From Pseudomonas sp. UBA4194 (lineage in GTDB: Bacteria > Pseudomonadota > Gammaproteobacteria > Pseudomonadales > Pseudomonadaceae): 27,174 nucleotides of DNA. Location: contig NZ_DFUE01000014.1 in the NCBI RefSeq assembly GCF_002379585.1, forward strand, positions 1 through 27,174. The letters run 5' to 3'. Below the pieces are notes generated by a model. The model saw nothing but the letters and a program-made list of their open reading frames with translations. It searched no databases and was not told where the DNA came from. The position numbers and the translations under genes are program-made. Below, one piece after another: positions 1 to 7,559 of this stretch (position 1 is the first letter of the stretch; each line of letters begins with the position of its first letter).

Positions 1-967
1 GGGGCGCTGCTGGCGCGGAACCGGTCGCGGCGGTAGCAGGCTTGGCCGCAGCAGCAGGCTTTTTCACCGCTGGCTTGCGCGGCGCCTTGGCGGCAGGCTT
101 GGCAACGGTTTTCGCGGCGGGCTTGGCGGGTGCCTGGCCGGCAACGGTTTTCGCGGCGGCCGGCTGCGTCGTTGCGCCAGTGGCGGGCTTGGCGGGCTTG
201 GCGGCGGCAGACTTGGCCGGTGCAGCTTTCGCAGCAGTGGCCGGCTTGGCGGCGGTACGGGTCGCAGGCTTGGCAGCCGAAGACTTGGCCGCTCCCGGTT
301 TGGCCGCCTCGCGCGTGGCGGCAGGCTTGGCGGCAGCGCGAGCAGCAACCGGCTTGGCGCCGGTGGTGGTGCTGGCGGCTTTTGCCGCAGCTGCGCGCGG
401 CGCAGGCTTGGCCGGCGTCTTGGCGGCGACGGGCTTGGCCGCTGCCGAGGCTTTGGCCGCAGGCTTGGCAACACGCTTGGCGGTCGAAGCTTTGGCAGCA
501 GGTGCCTTGGAGGTTGCAGCTGGGGTAGTCGAGGTTTTGCCAGCGGCTGGGGCCTTGGCTTTCGCAGCACGCGAATCCAGCGCCTTGCCGGCGGCTTCCT
601 GCACCCGACCGACACCGGCCGCCAATTTCAGGCTTTCCTGGGCATCACGCTTGAGTTGCACGATGTAGGCGCGGGTTTCGGCTTGACGGTCCTTCAGGCT
701 GTCGAGCAGTTCTTCCAGTTCGCCGATAGCCGACTTGGCCTTGGCCTGGGCCTTGTTCTTTCCAGCGCTGGCAGCGTCTTGCAGCTTGGTACGCGATTTG
801 TGCAGCTTTTGTTGAGCCTTGCCCCGTTGTTTTTCCAACTTGGCGAGCAACTTTTCTGCATCAGCCAGTGCTTGGGAACAGGCACTTTCCAAATGTTCGA
901 GCAGGCTGCCCGAGAGCTGTTGGAGCAAGTGCAACGGCGTGTTTACTGGCTTCTTGGTAGCCGACAT
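1..967 (-). CDS. algP: AlgP, histone H1-like Lys/Ala/Pro-rich regulatory protein (3' end cut by window)
   Basis: The minus frame from the ATG at 967 stays open to the window edge (322 codons, no stop), so the C-terminus is missing. The N-terminal ~115 residues are a helical, coiled-coil-prone domain starting MSATKKPVNTPLHLLQQLSG. The rest is a low-complexity tail of Ala/Lys/Pro units of the KPAA/AAKP type, as in AlgP (AlgR3) of P. aeruginosa, a DNA-binding protein implicated in algD expression. A strong ribosome site (AGGAGGT) lies 6 nt before the ATG. A TAGTAT hexamer on the minus strand at 999-1004 could be its -10 box. Short-period GC-rich repeats fill the tail and make it prone to length change. 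Long open frames on the opposite strand here are shadows of the repeat. Family assignment is firm; exact length is unknown. Confidence 0.93.
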   Translation of the reverse strand, partial: MSATKKPVNTPLHLLQQLSGSLLEHLESACSQALADAEKLLAKLEKQRGKAQQKLHKSRTKLQDAASAGKNKAQAKAKSAIGELEELLDSLKDRQAETRAYIVQLKRDAQESLKLAAGVGRVQEAAGKALDSRAAKAKAPAAGKTSTTPAATSKAPAAKASTAKRVAKPAAKASAAAKPVAAKTPAKPAPRAAAAKAASTTTGAKPVAARAAAKPAATREAAKPGAAKSSAAKPATRTAAKPATAAKAAPAKSAAAKPAKPATGATTQPAAAKTVAGQAPAKPAAKTVAKPAAKAPRKPAVKKPAAAAKPATAATGSAPAAP

Positions 968-1034
968 GTGTTACCTCCTGGCTGATTGATTGCGGCTCAT
1001 ACTAGACCTCTGCCAGCACCGCCGCTAGGGCATG

Positions 1035-1063
1035 TTGACAGCCTGCGCGCCGCCCTGTTGCAT
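1035..1063 (+). promoter_or_regulatory. Candidate sigma-70 promoter for the FKBP gene
   Basis: A perfect -35 hexamer TTGACA (1035-1040) is followed after 17 nt by TTGCAT (1058-1063), which matches only three positions of the -10 consensus. It would start transcription near 1070 and give a leader of about 140 nt that begins just before the dyad at 1092-1114. Position and -35 are good; the -10 is weak. Confidence 0.35.
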
Positions 1064-1091
1064 GCCTGGGCAAATGTTGTTATTCGGAAAC

Positions 1092-1114
1092 AGCGGTTCA
1101 AGTGTAGAACCGCT
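1092..1114. promoter_or_regulatory. Perfect 8-bp inverted repeat with 7-nt centre, followed by TTT
   Basis: AGCGGTTC (1092-1099) and GAACCGCT (1107-1114) are exact reverse complements separated by AAGTGTA; TTT follows on the plus strand. It lies between the divergent algP and FKBP genes, about 95 nt upstream of the FKBP start. It could be a hairpin in the FKBP leader or a repressor operator; the sequence alone does not decide. Confidence 0.5.
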
Positions 1115-1208
1115 TTTGCGCAGTTGCCTTGGTGCGCTGCTACCCACGGCATCCAGCGCTGGCCTCCTGATCGCCAACCGCTGTGCCTAGAAGTCACGGA
1201 GCCCTGCG

Positions 1209-1874
1209 ATGTCGCGCCAACTGTTGTTGTCACTGTGCCTGGCTGTGCCGGCGATCCATGCCGCCCCTACCCCGCCCGCCGACCCCGCTCACGACCTGGC
1301 CTACAGCATCGGTGCCAGCCTGGGCGAGCGGCTGCGGCAGGACGCTCCGGGCTTGCAGCTCGACGCGCTGGTGGAGGGCTTGAGGCAGGCTTATGAGGAT
1401 CAACCGCTGGCACTCAGCGAACAGCGCATCGGGCAGATTCTGGCTGATTACGAAGCTCAGGCCACCCCCGCGACGCCCGCCTCCGAAGTGGACGGCAAGC
1501 TCGCGGCCGAGCGTCGTTTCATGGCCAACGAGCGAGCCCGTGCCGGGGTCAGGGAAGTGGCTGAAGGCGTGCTGGCAACTGAACTGCAGGCCGGCACTGG
1601 GCAGCGGCCCACAGCGGATGGCCGGGTGCAGGTGCGCTACACCGGACGGCTACCGGACGGGACGGTGTTCGATCAGAGTGCACAGCCGCAATGGTTTCGT
1701 TTGGGCAGCGTGATCGAGGGCTGGCGCGATGCGCTGCAGCAGATGCCAGTGGGGGCGAAATGGCGAGTGGTGATTGCCTCGGACAAGGCGTATGGCGCCG
1801 AGGGCGCAGGTGATCTGATAGCGCCGTATACGCCGCTGGTGTTCGAGATTGAACTGGTTGGGATTGGGGGGTGA
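1209..1874 (+). CDS. Exported FKBP-type peptidyl-prolyl cis-trans isomerase (FklB/Mip-like)
   Basis: The 221-residue protein starts with a signal peptide (about residues 1-18, cleavage after AIHA), so it should act in the periplasm as a prolyl isomerase/chaperone. Residues about 25-110 form the helical FKBP N-terminal dimerisation region. Residues about 115-219 form the FKBP domain with the conserved YTGRLPDGTVFDQS stretch (144-157) and the closing PLVFEIELV (209-217); the usual IPP before the last strand is IAP here. GGAG precedes the ATG by 8 nt. This gene sits next to algP in pseudomonads. It converges with rsd/algQ, with a shared stem-loop between them. The fold is certain; no client protein can be inferred. 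Confidence 0.93.
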   Translation: MSRQLLLSLCLAVPAIHAAPTPPADPAHDLAYSIGASLGERLRQDAPGLQLDALVEGLRQAYEDQPLALSEQRIGQILADYEAQATPATPASEVDGKLAAERRFMANERARAGVREVAEGVLATELQAGTGQRPTADGRVQVRYTGRLPDGTVFDQSAQPQWFRLGSVIEGWRDALQQMPVGAKWRVVIASDKAYGAEGAGDLIAPYTPLVFEIELVGIGG

Positions 1875-1908
1875 TACCGGGGGCAGGACTTGTGCTGGAT
1901 GTTCCCTG

Positions 1909-1955
1909 ACCCCAACCCTCCCGGGCGTTGTGTCGCCCTGGGAGAGGGTTGGGGT
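1909..1955. terminator. Long GC-rich inverted repeat between convergent genes
   Basis: ACCCCAACCCTC (1909-1920) pairs with GAGGGTTGGGGT (1944-1955), and the inner part GGGCG/CGCCC extends the stem with a small bulge around a short loop. It sits between the FKBP stop (1874) and the algQ stop (1990), so it can serve transcripts from both sides. No long T-run follows, so it may be a dispersed CCCTCTCCC-type repeat acting as RNA stabiliser or terminator. A related hairpin occurs at 7521-7541. Confidence 0.6.
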
Positions 1956-1989
1956 GAGGGACCGTTTACCACCAGAACCGAGGTCCGAA

Positions 1990-2463
1990 TCAGACCTGAG
2001 CTTCAGCCTCTTCCTTGTGCGCCGTATGCAGCACTTCGATCAGGCAGTCTTCCAGCTCGAAACGCTCGTGCAACAGGCGGCCCAGTTCCTCGCGCTTTTG
2101 CAGGATCACCGCGGCGTCAGAGCAGTCGCCCTTGTCGCAGTAATCATTGAAGTCCAGGGCTTTCTGGGTGATCTCGTCGATCCGTGGCCAGATCGTCTCG
2201 GCCAGTTCCAGTCCGCGCGTGTCATTGAATGCCTTGGCTTCGTTGGTCAGCTGTTCGTAGATCTCGAAATGCCCGGCCGACGTGTAGTCGACCAGCACGC
2301 CGCAGAATGTCTGCAAGGTCTTGCGATTCTTGACCAATGCCTCGGGCGTATCGCCCAGGGCATCGAATGCCTTGATCAGCTCATTGCGTTCCTGCAACCA
2401 ACGATCAATCAGCAGGTGAACTCCGCCCCAACGTTCCTGGGCATTCTGGCAACTTTCCAACAT
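1990..2463 (-). CDS. algQ: Rsd/AlgQ family anti-sigma-70 factor
   Basis: The 157-residue all-helical protein has the usual length of the Rsd/AlgQ family. It starts MLESCQNAQERWGGVHLLID and carries the conserved RWLQERNELI and FCGVLVDYTSAGHFEIYEQL segments (the latter about residues 53-72). Rsd binds domain 4 of the primary sigma factor RpoD and frees core RNA polymerase for alternative sigma factors; AlgQ of P. aeruginosa affects alginate and siderophore synthesis. GGGAAG stands upstream of the ATG at 2463. The 245-nt gap up to dsbB suggests its own promoter, but no clear hexamers were found. It lies on the minus strand downstream of dsbB and hemY, the standard pseudomonad arrangement. Confidence 0.95.
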   Translation of the reverse strand: MLESCQNAQERWGGVHLLIDRWLQERNELIKAFDALGDTPEALVKNRKTLQTFCGVLVDYTSAGHFEIYEQLTNEAKAFNDTRGLELAETIWPRIDEITQKALDFNDYCDKGDCSDAAVILQKREELGRLLHERFELEDCLIEVLHTAHKEEAEAQV

Positions 2464-2708
2464 GATGAGTGCTTCCCTTGTGGGTCATGCCCGGCTTCCC
2501 ATTCCAATGCGACGTGGAGCGGGGCTTGGACCAATCCGGCAGCGTTGCCGACGGATTTCGATAATGCGTGCAAGGGAGATTATGCCCGTGCGCCGATGGC
2601 TTCAAGGTACGCATCAGACAAAGTTCATACAAGTGTTTAATCACGACGATCGCGACATTACCCCCGATTTTGTTCACTCACGCCGATGTCGGCACTGCCC
2701 GGATGCGC

Positions 2709-3203
2709 TCAACGACGGCGCTCGAACAGCTGACTCAGGGCGAACAGCGCCAGTCCGGCGAACGCCAGCAGGCTCCATTCGGGCAAGCTCAAACCGAATA
2801 GTGTCCAATTGATACGGGCGCACTCGGGCGTGCCGAGCAACAACGCGTGCCACAGTTCGCTAGGCGACCAGATCTGCATCATGTAGTGCAGACCCGGATG
2901 GCAACCCTGGGAGGGGATCGGCGCTTGCGATTGCAGCCAGATCTGTCGCGTCGCCGACAGGCCGCCGGCAATCGCCGTGGTCAGCACCAACGCTGAATAG
3001 ATTCGCCAGCCGATGCGGCCGGGCGAGTGCGCCGCCACCACCAGCGCTACCAGCGCTATGGCGCCCAGCAGCACCCGTTGCGTGATGCACAGCGAGCAGG
3101 GCTCCAGCCCCACCTGGAACTCCAGATAGAACGCCGCTCCCAGTACCGCCAGACACGCCAGCGAGATCAGCAGGTAGAGGGAGCGGGAGCGGGCCAGAAG
3201 CAT
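2709..3203 (-). CDS. dsbB: DsbB-type disulfide bond formation protein
   Basis: The 164-residue inner-membrane protein has four hydrophobic segments (about residues 9-27, 43-59, 69-86 and 143-160). It has the two periplasmic cysteine pairs of DsbB: Cys36-X2-Cys39 in EPCSLC and the loop pair Cys101/Cys128. It reoxidises periplasmic DsbA and passes electrons to ubiquinone. Pseudomonads often carry two DsbB paralogues, and this hemY-linked copy may be the one called DsbH. The ribosome site is weak (TGGAACC); the first ATG gives a normal N-terminus. It follows hemY by 59 nt and may be co-transcribed with it. Confidence 0.93.
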   Translation of the reverse strand: MLLARSRSLYLLISLACLAVLGAAFYLEFQVGLEPCSLCITQRVLLGAIALVALVVAAHSPGRIGWRIYSALVLTTAIAGGLSATRQIWLQSQAPIPSQGCHPGLHYMMQIWSPSELWHALLLGTPECARINWTLFGLSLPEWSLLAFAGLALFALSQLFERRR

Positions 3204-3262
3204 GGTGGTTCCAGAAAAACAGCGAGGTCAGGCCGCCACGGTAGTGAAACTCGTGATGGCTT

Positions 3263-4519
3263 TCAAGAACCCCGCACGAGTGCCGGCAACGGTGCCGCGA
3301 GCAGACGTTCGTCCAGCAGACCCAAACCTTCCTGGAACAGCAGATTACTGCGTTCGGTATCACCCAGCTGCGCCAGCAGGCGCGCCAGTTCGGCGCAGGT
3401 TTCCGGGCTTCGCTGAAAGCGCAGACTGGTTTCCAGGTAATCACGGGCCTTGCCCCACAGACGATTCTGCAAGCACAGCCGGCCCAGGGTCAGCAACAGG
3501 CCGGGGTCTTCGGGGTGCTGCTTGAGCCAGCCTTCTGCGGTCTGCAACTGACGCGCCGGATCGCTGCCATTGACCAGTCCGTACAGGCGCGCCAGGTGGG
3601 TATCGTACTGACGCTTCTGCGCCGTACGCAGCACCTCCTCGGCGGCCGCATGCGCGCCCAGCTGACGCAACTGCTCGGCATAGGCCAGTACCAGCGCGGC
3701 CTCCTGACGCTGCGCCGAACTGAGCTGCTGCCAGGCGCGCTCGAGCGCGGCCAGGCCCTGCTCGCTCGAACCTGCGGGGTCGCTTTCGGCATGCGCAGCC
3801 AGGCTAAGGTTCTCGCCCCAGGCGCGGCGTTCCAGTTCCGCCAGCTCGGCCGCCGGCAGGGCCTTGTCCTTTCGCAACTGAGGCAGCAGGCGCACCACTG
3901 CCGACCAATCGCCCCGCTGCTGGTGGGCCCGCTGCAACTGGCGCAACACCTGGACATTGTGCGGATGGCGTTCGTGCATCACTTCCAGCGTTTGCAACGC
4001 ACCGTCGCTGTCGCCTCGGTCCATCTGCAACTGCGCGTGGCTCAAGGCAATGGCAAGTTCGGCATTGGGCTGGCGTTCAAGGGCGCGTTCGAGCAACTGA
4101 TCGCACGCTTCGTAGTGACCCAATTCATTCGCGGCGCGGGCGGCGCCTAGGTAGTACAGCAGCGGCTGACGCTCATGCTCGGCGGCGCGTTGCAGGTGTT
4201 TCTGCGCACTGGCCCAACGACCTTCGGCCAGATCCAACTGGCCCTGCTCGATGGCCGCCTGCACTCTTCGGCTGCGGTTACGGCGCGACCACGGGTTCAC
4301 CACGCGACCGGACGTGGCGAGCACACTGACCAACAGGTAGACCACGAACACCAGCAGCGCCAGAACCAGCAGCGCCAGCAACGTCGACCACAGACCGGAC
4401 TCGTAGCGGAACACGTGGGGATAGTCGATCAGCACATAGCCTGGATGTTTGGCCACGGCCACCCCCAGCCCGACCATCGCGGCGATCACCAGAAACAGGA
4501 TCACGTAGAACCGTTTCAT
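3263..4519 (-). CDS. hemY: HemY, TPR-containing inner-membrane protein of the heme operon
   Basis: The 418-residue protein has two N-terminal membrane segments (about residues 3-23 and 43-67) with the HemY_N pattern (GYVLIDYPH, residues 27-35). A long series of TPR-like helices follows in the soluble part. It is the HemY of the hemCDXY operon, not the unrelated protoporphyrinogen oxidase of the same name. Its exact role is unclear; it is thought to act late in heme synthesis or to scaffold enzymes. The ATG overlaps the hemX stop (ATGA, 4516-4519) and is preceded by GGGGAGAG. Coupling to hemX is therefore expected. Confidence 0.94.
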   Translation of the reverse strand: MKRFYVILFLVIAAMVGLGVAVAKHPGYVLIDYPHVFRYESGLWSTLLALLVLALLVFVVYLLVSVLATSGRVVNPWSRRNRSRRVQAAIEQGQLDLAEGRWASAQKHLQRAAEHERQPLLYYLGAARAANELGHYEACDQLLERALERQPNAELAIALSHAQLQMDRGDSDGALQTLEVMHERHPHNVQVLRQLQRAHQQRGDWSAVVRLLPQLRKDKALPAAELAELERRAWGENLSLAAHAESDPAGSSEQGLAALERAWQQLSSAQRQEAALVLAYAEQLRQLGAHAAAEEVLRTAQKRQYDTHLARLYGLVNGSDPARQLQTAEGWLKQHPEDPGLLLTLGRLCLQNRLWGKARDYLETSLRFQRSPETCAELARLLAQLGDTERSNLLFQEGLGLLDERLLAAPLPALVRGS

Positions 4520-5652
4520 GGTGTGCTCTCCCCAGCACCCGGCTGTTGCGCAGGCGTGCTCTGCAAGCCCTCGACCGGGGTGTGGCGACGTTGCAGGTAG
4601 GCCTGCACGGCGTCGAGGCTGGCGTCCAGGTCAGGCGTAGTCACCGAGACGGGCTGGGCCTTGAGGCGGGTGATCTGCTCGATCATGCCGTGGCTTTGTA
4701 CGTTGTCCTGGTTGAAACCTGCCAGCAGGATACTGCGGGCATCGTCAAGCGCCTGGGTGTAGACCTTGCCCTGGCCGTTGAGCGCAGCCCATTGCGCCTG
4801 CTCCAGAGCGAGGCTGAGGGCCAGACGCACCTGGTTCAGTCCTTGGCCAGCGAGCAATGGGCGAATGTTGTCATCAGGATTGAAGTCGACGCGAAAGAAG
4901 CTGGAGATCTTTGCCCACCACTCACGCCAGCGGCTTTGCGTATCGCTGGCTGCCGCTCGCACGGCCGTGCCCGAGGTCTCGAACTCGGGCGCCAGGGCGG
5001 TGAGCTGTACGGTCTGCTCACGCAGCGCCGCCAGTTGCAGAAACAGCCCGGTGCGGTCCGGCTGTGCGGTGCCTTCGAGAGAAGCGAGGCTGCGGGTCAA
5101 TTGTTCGCGGGCGGCGAAAGCCTGCGGATCGTCCTGCTCACGCAGGATTTCATCGGCGCCTTGAACCAGCGCCTTGGCGCTGGTGACATCCTGCAAGGCC
5201 GACAGCCGCAGGCTGGCCAGGCGCAGCAGATGCTCGGCTTCGGCCAGACGCCAGTCCTTGCGGCTGGCACCCAGTACCGTCTCCAGGCGCTGACTCAGGC
5301 GCTGTTGATCGCCCTGCAACTGCGCGACCAGACGGCGCCGCTCTTCCAGCTCGTTGGCATCGGGCAACTGAGCCAGGTCAGCGCTGAGCTGACGCTCGTT
5401 GTTTTCCAGGGTCATGGCCTGAGTGGACAGGCCTTCGAGGACTCGGGACTGTTGCTGATGGCCAGCGGTCAACGTGCGTACCTGCCAGACGCCCCAGCCG
5501 GCAGCAGCCAGGCCCGCGGCCGCCAACAGCAGGGCAATGATCGCCAGGCCGTTACCGCCACCGCTTTTCTTCGCAGGTGCGCTGGGTGGCTGTTGATACG
5601 GCGCTTCAGGCGCGATTTGCGGTTCGTCTTTTGGCAAGGCTGTTTCGCTCAC
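4516..5652 (-). CDS. hemX: HemX, single-pass membrane protein of the heme operon
   Basis: The 378-residue protein has a Pro-rich cytoplasmic N-terminus (1-33) and one transmembrane helix (about 35-58, rich in Ala/Leu/Gly). A predicted coiled coil (about 60-125) and a helical periplasmic HemX domain follow. In enterobacteria the name was tied to uroporphyrinogen III methylase, but this version shows no methylase motif. The start is GTG at 5652, chosen because AAAGGA lies 7 nt before it; the ATG at 5660 runs into a stop after three codons. Unlike the hemC/hemD and hemX/hemY junctions, the hemD-hemX junction is a 49-nt spacer containing hairpins. Confidence 0.93.
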   Translation of the reverse strand: MSETALPKDEPQIAPEAPYQQPPSAPAKKSGGGNGLAIIALLLAAAGLAAAGWGVWQVRTLTAGHQQQSRVLEGLSTQAMTLENNERQLSADLAQLPDANELEERRRLVAQLQGDQQRLSQRLETVLGASRKDWRLAEAEHLLRLASLRLSALQDVTSAKALVQGADEILREQDDPQAFAAREQLTRSLASLEGTAQPDRTGLFLQLAALREQTVQLTALAPEFETSGTAVRAAASDTQSRWREWWAKISSFFRVDFNPDDNIRPLLAGQGLNQVRLALSLALEQAQWAALNGQGKVYTQALDDARSILLAGFNQDNVQSHGMIEQITRLKAQPVSVTTPDLDASLDAVQAYLQRRHTPVEGLQSTPAQQPGAGESTP

Positions 5653-5672
5653 GTGTCCATCCTTTGCATAGG

Positions 5673-5711
5673 GGTGTGATCACTTCGTTGGCGATCACAC
5701 CTTACGGTGTG
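5673..5711 (-). promoter_or_regulatory. Two mutually exclusive hairpins at the hemD-hemX junction
   Basis: Read on the minus strand (the transcript), CACACC-GTAA-GGTGTG (5711 to 5696) is a six-pair stem with a GNRA-type tetraloop containing the hemD stop codon TAA. The second arm, extended to GGTGTGATC (5701-5693), can instead pair with GATCACACC (5681-5673) across an 11-nt loop, giving nine perfect pairs. Both use 5696-5701, so only one can form at a time. The second ends about 20 nt before the hemX GTG. No T-run follows, so this is not a plain terminator. Confidence 0.6.
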
Positions 5712-6460
5712 GGTGCGGCGTGCTCGCGCAACGCCGTCAGCAACGCCGCGGCGCTGGCGCCACGGCAATCCACGACATTTCGAGCCCCGGCAGCTCGAGC
5801 CATTTCGGCCACACGGGGGCTGGGTACGAACAGCGGCAGGGACCTCAAGGTCGACCACTGCTCACCCGCCAATTCCTGCAAGTGTTGCAAACCCTGCCCA
5901 CTGCTGACCACCAGCCCGTTCAAGCGTTCCGAGACAATGCGTTCGCACAGCGCGCCGGCAGGGTACTGGGGAAGGCGACGACGGTACACCTGCAGATAGT
6001 CGACCGCGACGCCCTGGGCACGCAAGTGCTCGGCCAGGGCCTCGCGACCGCCTTCGCCCCGGATGATCAACACCCTGGGCTCGGGTGTTTGCAGGGCGGC
6101 GTGCAATTGAGCCAGATTCAGCAGCGCTTCGCTGTCGTCGGCTGTTTCAGGATAAGTCACGCTCAGCTCGTGCTCTTGCAGGACTGCAGCCGTTGCGGCG
6201 CCAACGCTGAACCAGGTGCCCTGGTTCGCCTCGGCAGCCAGTCGTTCGATGGCCAGGCGGGCAGCGGGTTTGCTGACGACAATCACCGCGCTGTAGCGCT
6301 GCGCCTGACGCAGCATCGCGAGCTGGCCTGGAGTCAGCGCCAGTGGTTCGATGGCCAGCAATGGCATGCAGCTGCCGTAGAACCGGTGCTCTGCCAAAGT
6401 TGCGGCCAACGCCCGACAGTCATCCGCGGGGCGCGTCAGCAGCACACGCCATTGCCTCAA
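5702..6460 (-). CDS. hemD: Uroporphyrinogen-III synthase
   Basis: The 252-residue protein matches HemD in length and pattern. It starts with the conserved W-R-V-L-L-T-R-P and has two Rossmann-like halves. It shows VSKPAARLAI near residues 58-67 and the GLVVSSGQGLQHL segment of the C-terminal half. It cyclises hydroxymethylbilane, the HemC product, into uroporphyrinogen III with inversion of ring D. The start is TTG at 6460, whose last two bases are the first two of the hemC stop (TTGA). No upstream in-frame ATG exists before the hemC stop region, and the conserved LLTRP lies just after the TTG, which supports it. No clear ribosome site is visible, so translation is probably coupled to hemC. 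Confidence 0.93.
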   Translation of the reverse strand: MRQWRVLLTRPADDCRALAATLAEHRFYGSCMPLLAIEPLALTPGQLAMLRQAQRYSAVIVVSKPAARLAIERLAAEANQGTWFSVGAATAAVLQEHELSVTYPETADDSEALLNLAQLHAALQTPEPRVLIIRGEGGREALAEHLRAQGVAVDYLQVYRRRLPQYPAGALCERIVSERLNGLVVSSGQGLQHLQELAGEQWSTLRSLPLFVPSPRVAEMARAAGARNVVDCRGASAAALLTALREHAAPTP

Positions 6461-7398
6461 GGATGGCCCGCCTCACCGTAGACCGCGCGCAGGATTTCGT
6501 CCGCGCCCTGGCTGAGCAGATCTTCGGCGACCTGCACACCCAACTGCTGGGCATCGGCCAATGGCGCGCGCGCCTGGGCGTTGAGCAAACGAGTCCCGGC
6601 AGGATCGCCCACCAGGCCGCGCAGCCAGATGTGTTCATCCTCGAGCACCGCGTAGCAGGCAATCGGTACCTGACAGCCGCCGTTGAGGTGCTTGTTCAAG
6701 GCGCGCTCGGCACTGACCCGCAACTCGGTGTCGCGGTGATGCAAGGGACCCAGCAGCGCATGGATTTCACTGTCATCGGTGCGGCATTCGATACCCACTG
6801 CACCTTGGCCACCGGCGGGCAGGCTGTCGTCGACGCTGATGGCGGCCGTGATGCGGTCTTCGAAGCCCAGTCGGATGAGCCCAGCGGCCGCCAGGATGAT
6901 GGCGTGGTATTCGCCCGCATCCAGCTTGGCCAGGCGGGTGTTGACGTTGCCGCGCAGGAAGCGGATCTGCAGGTCCGGACGGCGGGCCAACAACTGGGCC
7001 TGGCGACGCAGGCTGGAGGTGCCGACGATGCTGCCTGGCGGCAGGGCTTCAAGGCTTGGGTAGGTATTGGAAACGAAGGCGTCACGCGGGTCTTCGCGCT
7101 CGCAGATGCAGTACAGGCCCAGACCTTCGGGGAAGTCCATGGGCACATCCTTCATCGAGTGCACGGCGATGTCAGCCTGGTTTTCCAGCAGCGCGGTTTC
7201 CAGTTCCTTGACGAAAAGCCCTTTGCCGCCAATTTTCGACAGAGGCGAGTCGAGCAGTTTATCGCCACGGCTGACCATCGGCACCAGGCTCACCACCAGT
7301 CCCGGATGCGCGTGTTCCAGGCGAGTCTTGACGTATTCGGCCTGCCACAGGGCAAGGGCGCTTTTGCGGGTGGCGATGCGGATTTCGCGAGTGGGCAT
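6457..7398 (-). CDS. hemC: Hydroxymethylbilane synthase (porphobilinogen deaminase)
   Basis: The 313-residue enzyme joins four porphobilinogen molecules into hydroxymethylbilane. Visible hallmarks are IATRKSALALWQA (residues 8-20), HSMKDVP (80-86) with catalytic Asp84, GTSSLRRQAQ (126-135), RGNVNTRLAKLD (149-160) and NGGCQVP (239-245) with Cys242, which anchors the dipyrromethane cofactor. All key residues are present and the length is standard. The gene starts the heme block; hemD overlaps its stop. An extended -10 element (7429-7437) lies 31-39 nt upstream of the ATG. algR upstream is separated by 161 nt including a hairpin. Confidence 0.97.
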   Translation of the reverse strand: MPTREIRIATRKSALALWQAEYVKTRLEHAHPGLVVSLVPMVSRGDKLLDSPLSKIGGKGLFVKELETALLENQADIAVHSMKDVPMDFPEGLGLYCICEREDPRDAFVSNTYPSLEALPPGSIVGTSSLRRQAQLLARRPDLQIRFLRGNVNTRLAKLDAGEYHAIILAAAGLIRLGFEDRITAAISVDDSLPAGGQGAVGIECRTDDSEIHALLGPLHHRDTELRVSAERALNKHLNGGCQVPIACYAVLEDEHIWLRGLVGDPAGTRLLNAQARAPLADAQQLGVQVAEDLLSQGADEILRAVYGEAGHP

Positions 7399-7428
7399 GG
7401 ATCAATCCGTAGTGAAGAGATACGGGGG

Positions 7429-7437
7429 ATGATACCA
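7429..7437 (-). promoter_or_regulatory. Candidate extended -10 promoter for hemC
   Basis: On the minus strand TGGTATCAT (7437 to 7429) has the form TG-N-TATCAT, an extended -10 box. No good -35 hexamer is seen at the usual spacing. It would give a leader of about 25 nt before the hemC ATG at 7398. Confidence 0.45.
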
Positions 7438-7520
7438 GTAGCGGTTGATGGGTGTATCCGGGGTGGCGGACAGAGGTCATCAACCCGCGAAATGGGTGAC
7501 CACTGATGTCCTCGCCCCCA

Positions 7521-7541
7521 CCCTCTCCCTTGGGGAGAGGG
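7521..7541 (-). terminator. Stem-loop downstream of algR
   Basis: CCCTCTCCC and GGGAGAGGG form a tight GC-rich stem 19 nt beyond the algR stop. A second small dyad, GGCCA-ATGG-TGGCC, lies next to it (7545-7558). No long T-run follows on the minus strand. It shares the CCCTC/GAGGG core with the hairpin at 1909-1955 and may belong to the same dispersed repeat. Confidence 0.5.
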
Positions 7542-7559
7542 GCCGGCCAATGGTGGCCG

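Noticed and set aside
42..668. 208-residue Ala/Gly-rich plus-strand open frame over algP
   Set aside because: Reverse-strand reading of the algP repeat; no ribosome site or family match, while the minus frame has both.
2621..2626. GAACTT upstream of algQ (minus) as an AlgU (sigma-22) -35 box
   Set aside because: No TCTGA-like -10 sequence at 16-17 nt spacing.
5673..5701. TGTGATC/GATCACA as a CRP/Vfr binding site
   Set aside because: The half-sites are separated by far more than the 6 nt of TGTGA-N6-TCACA; the symmetry suits an RNA hairpin.
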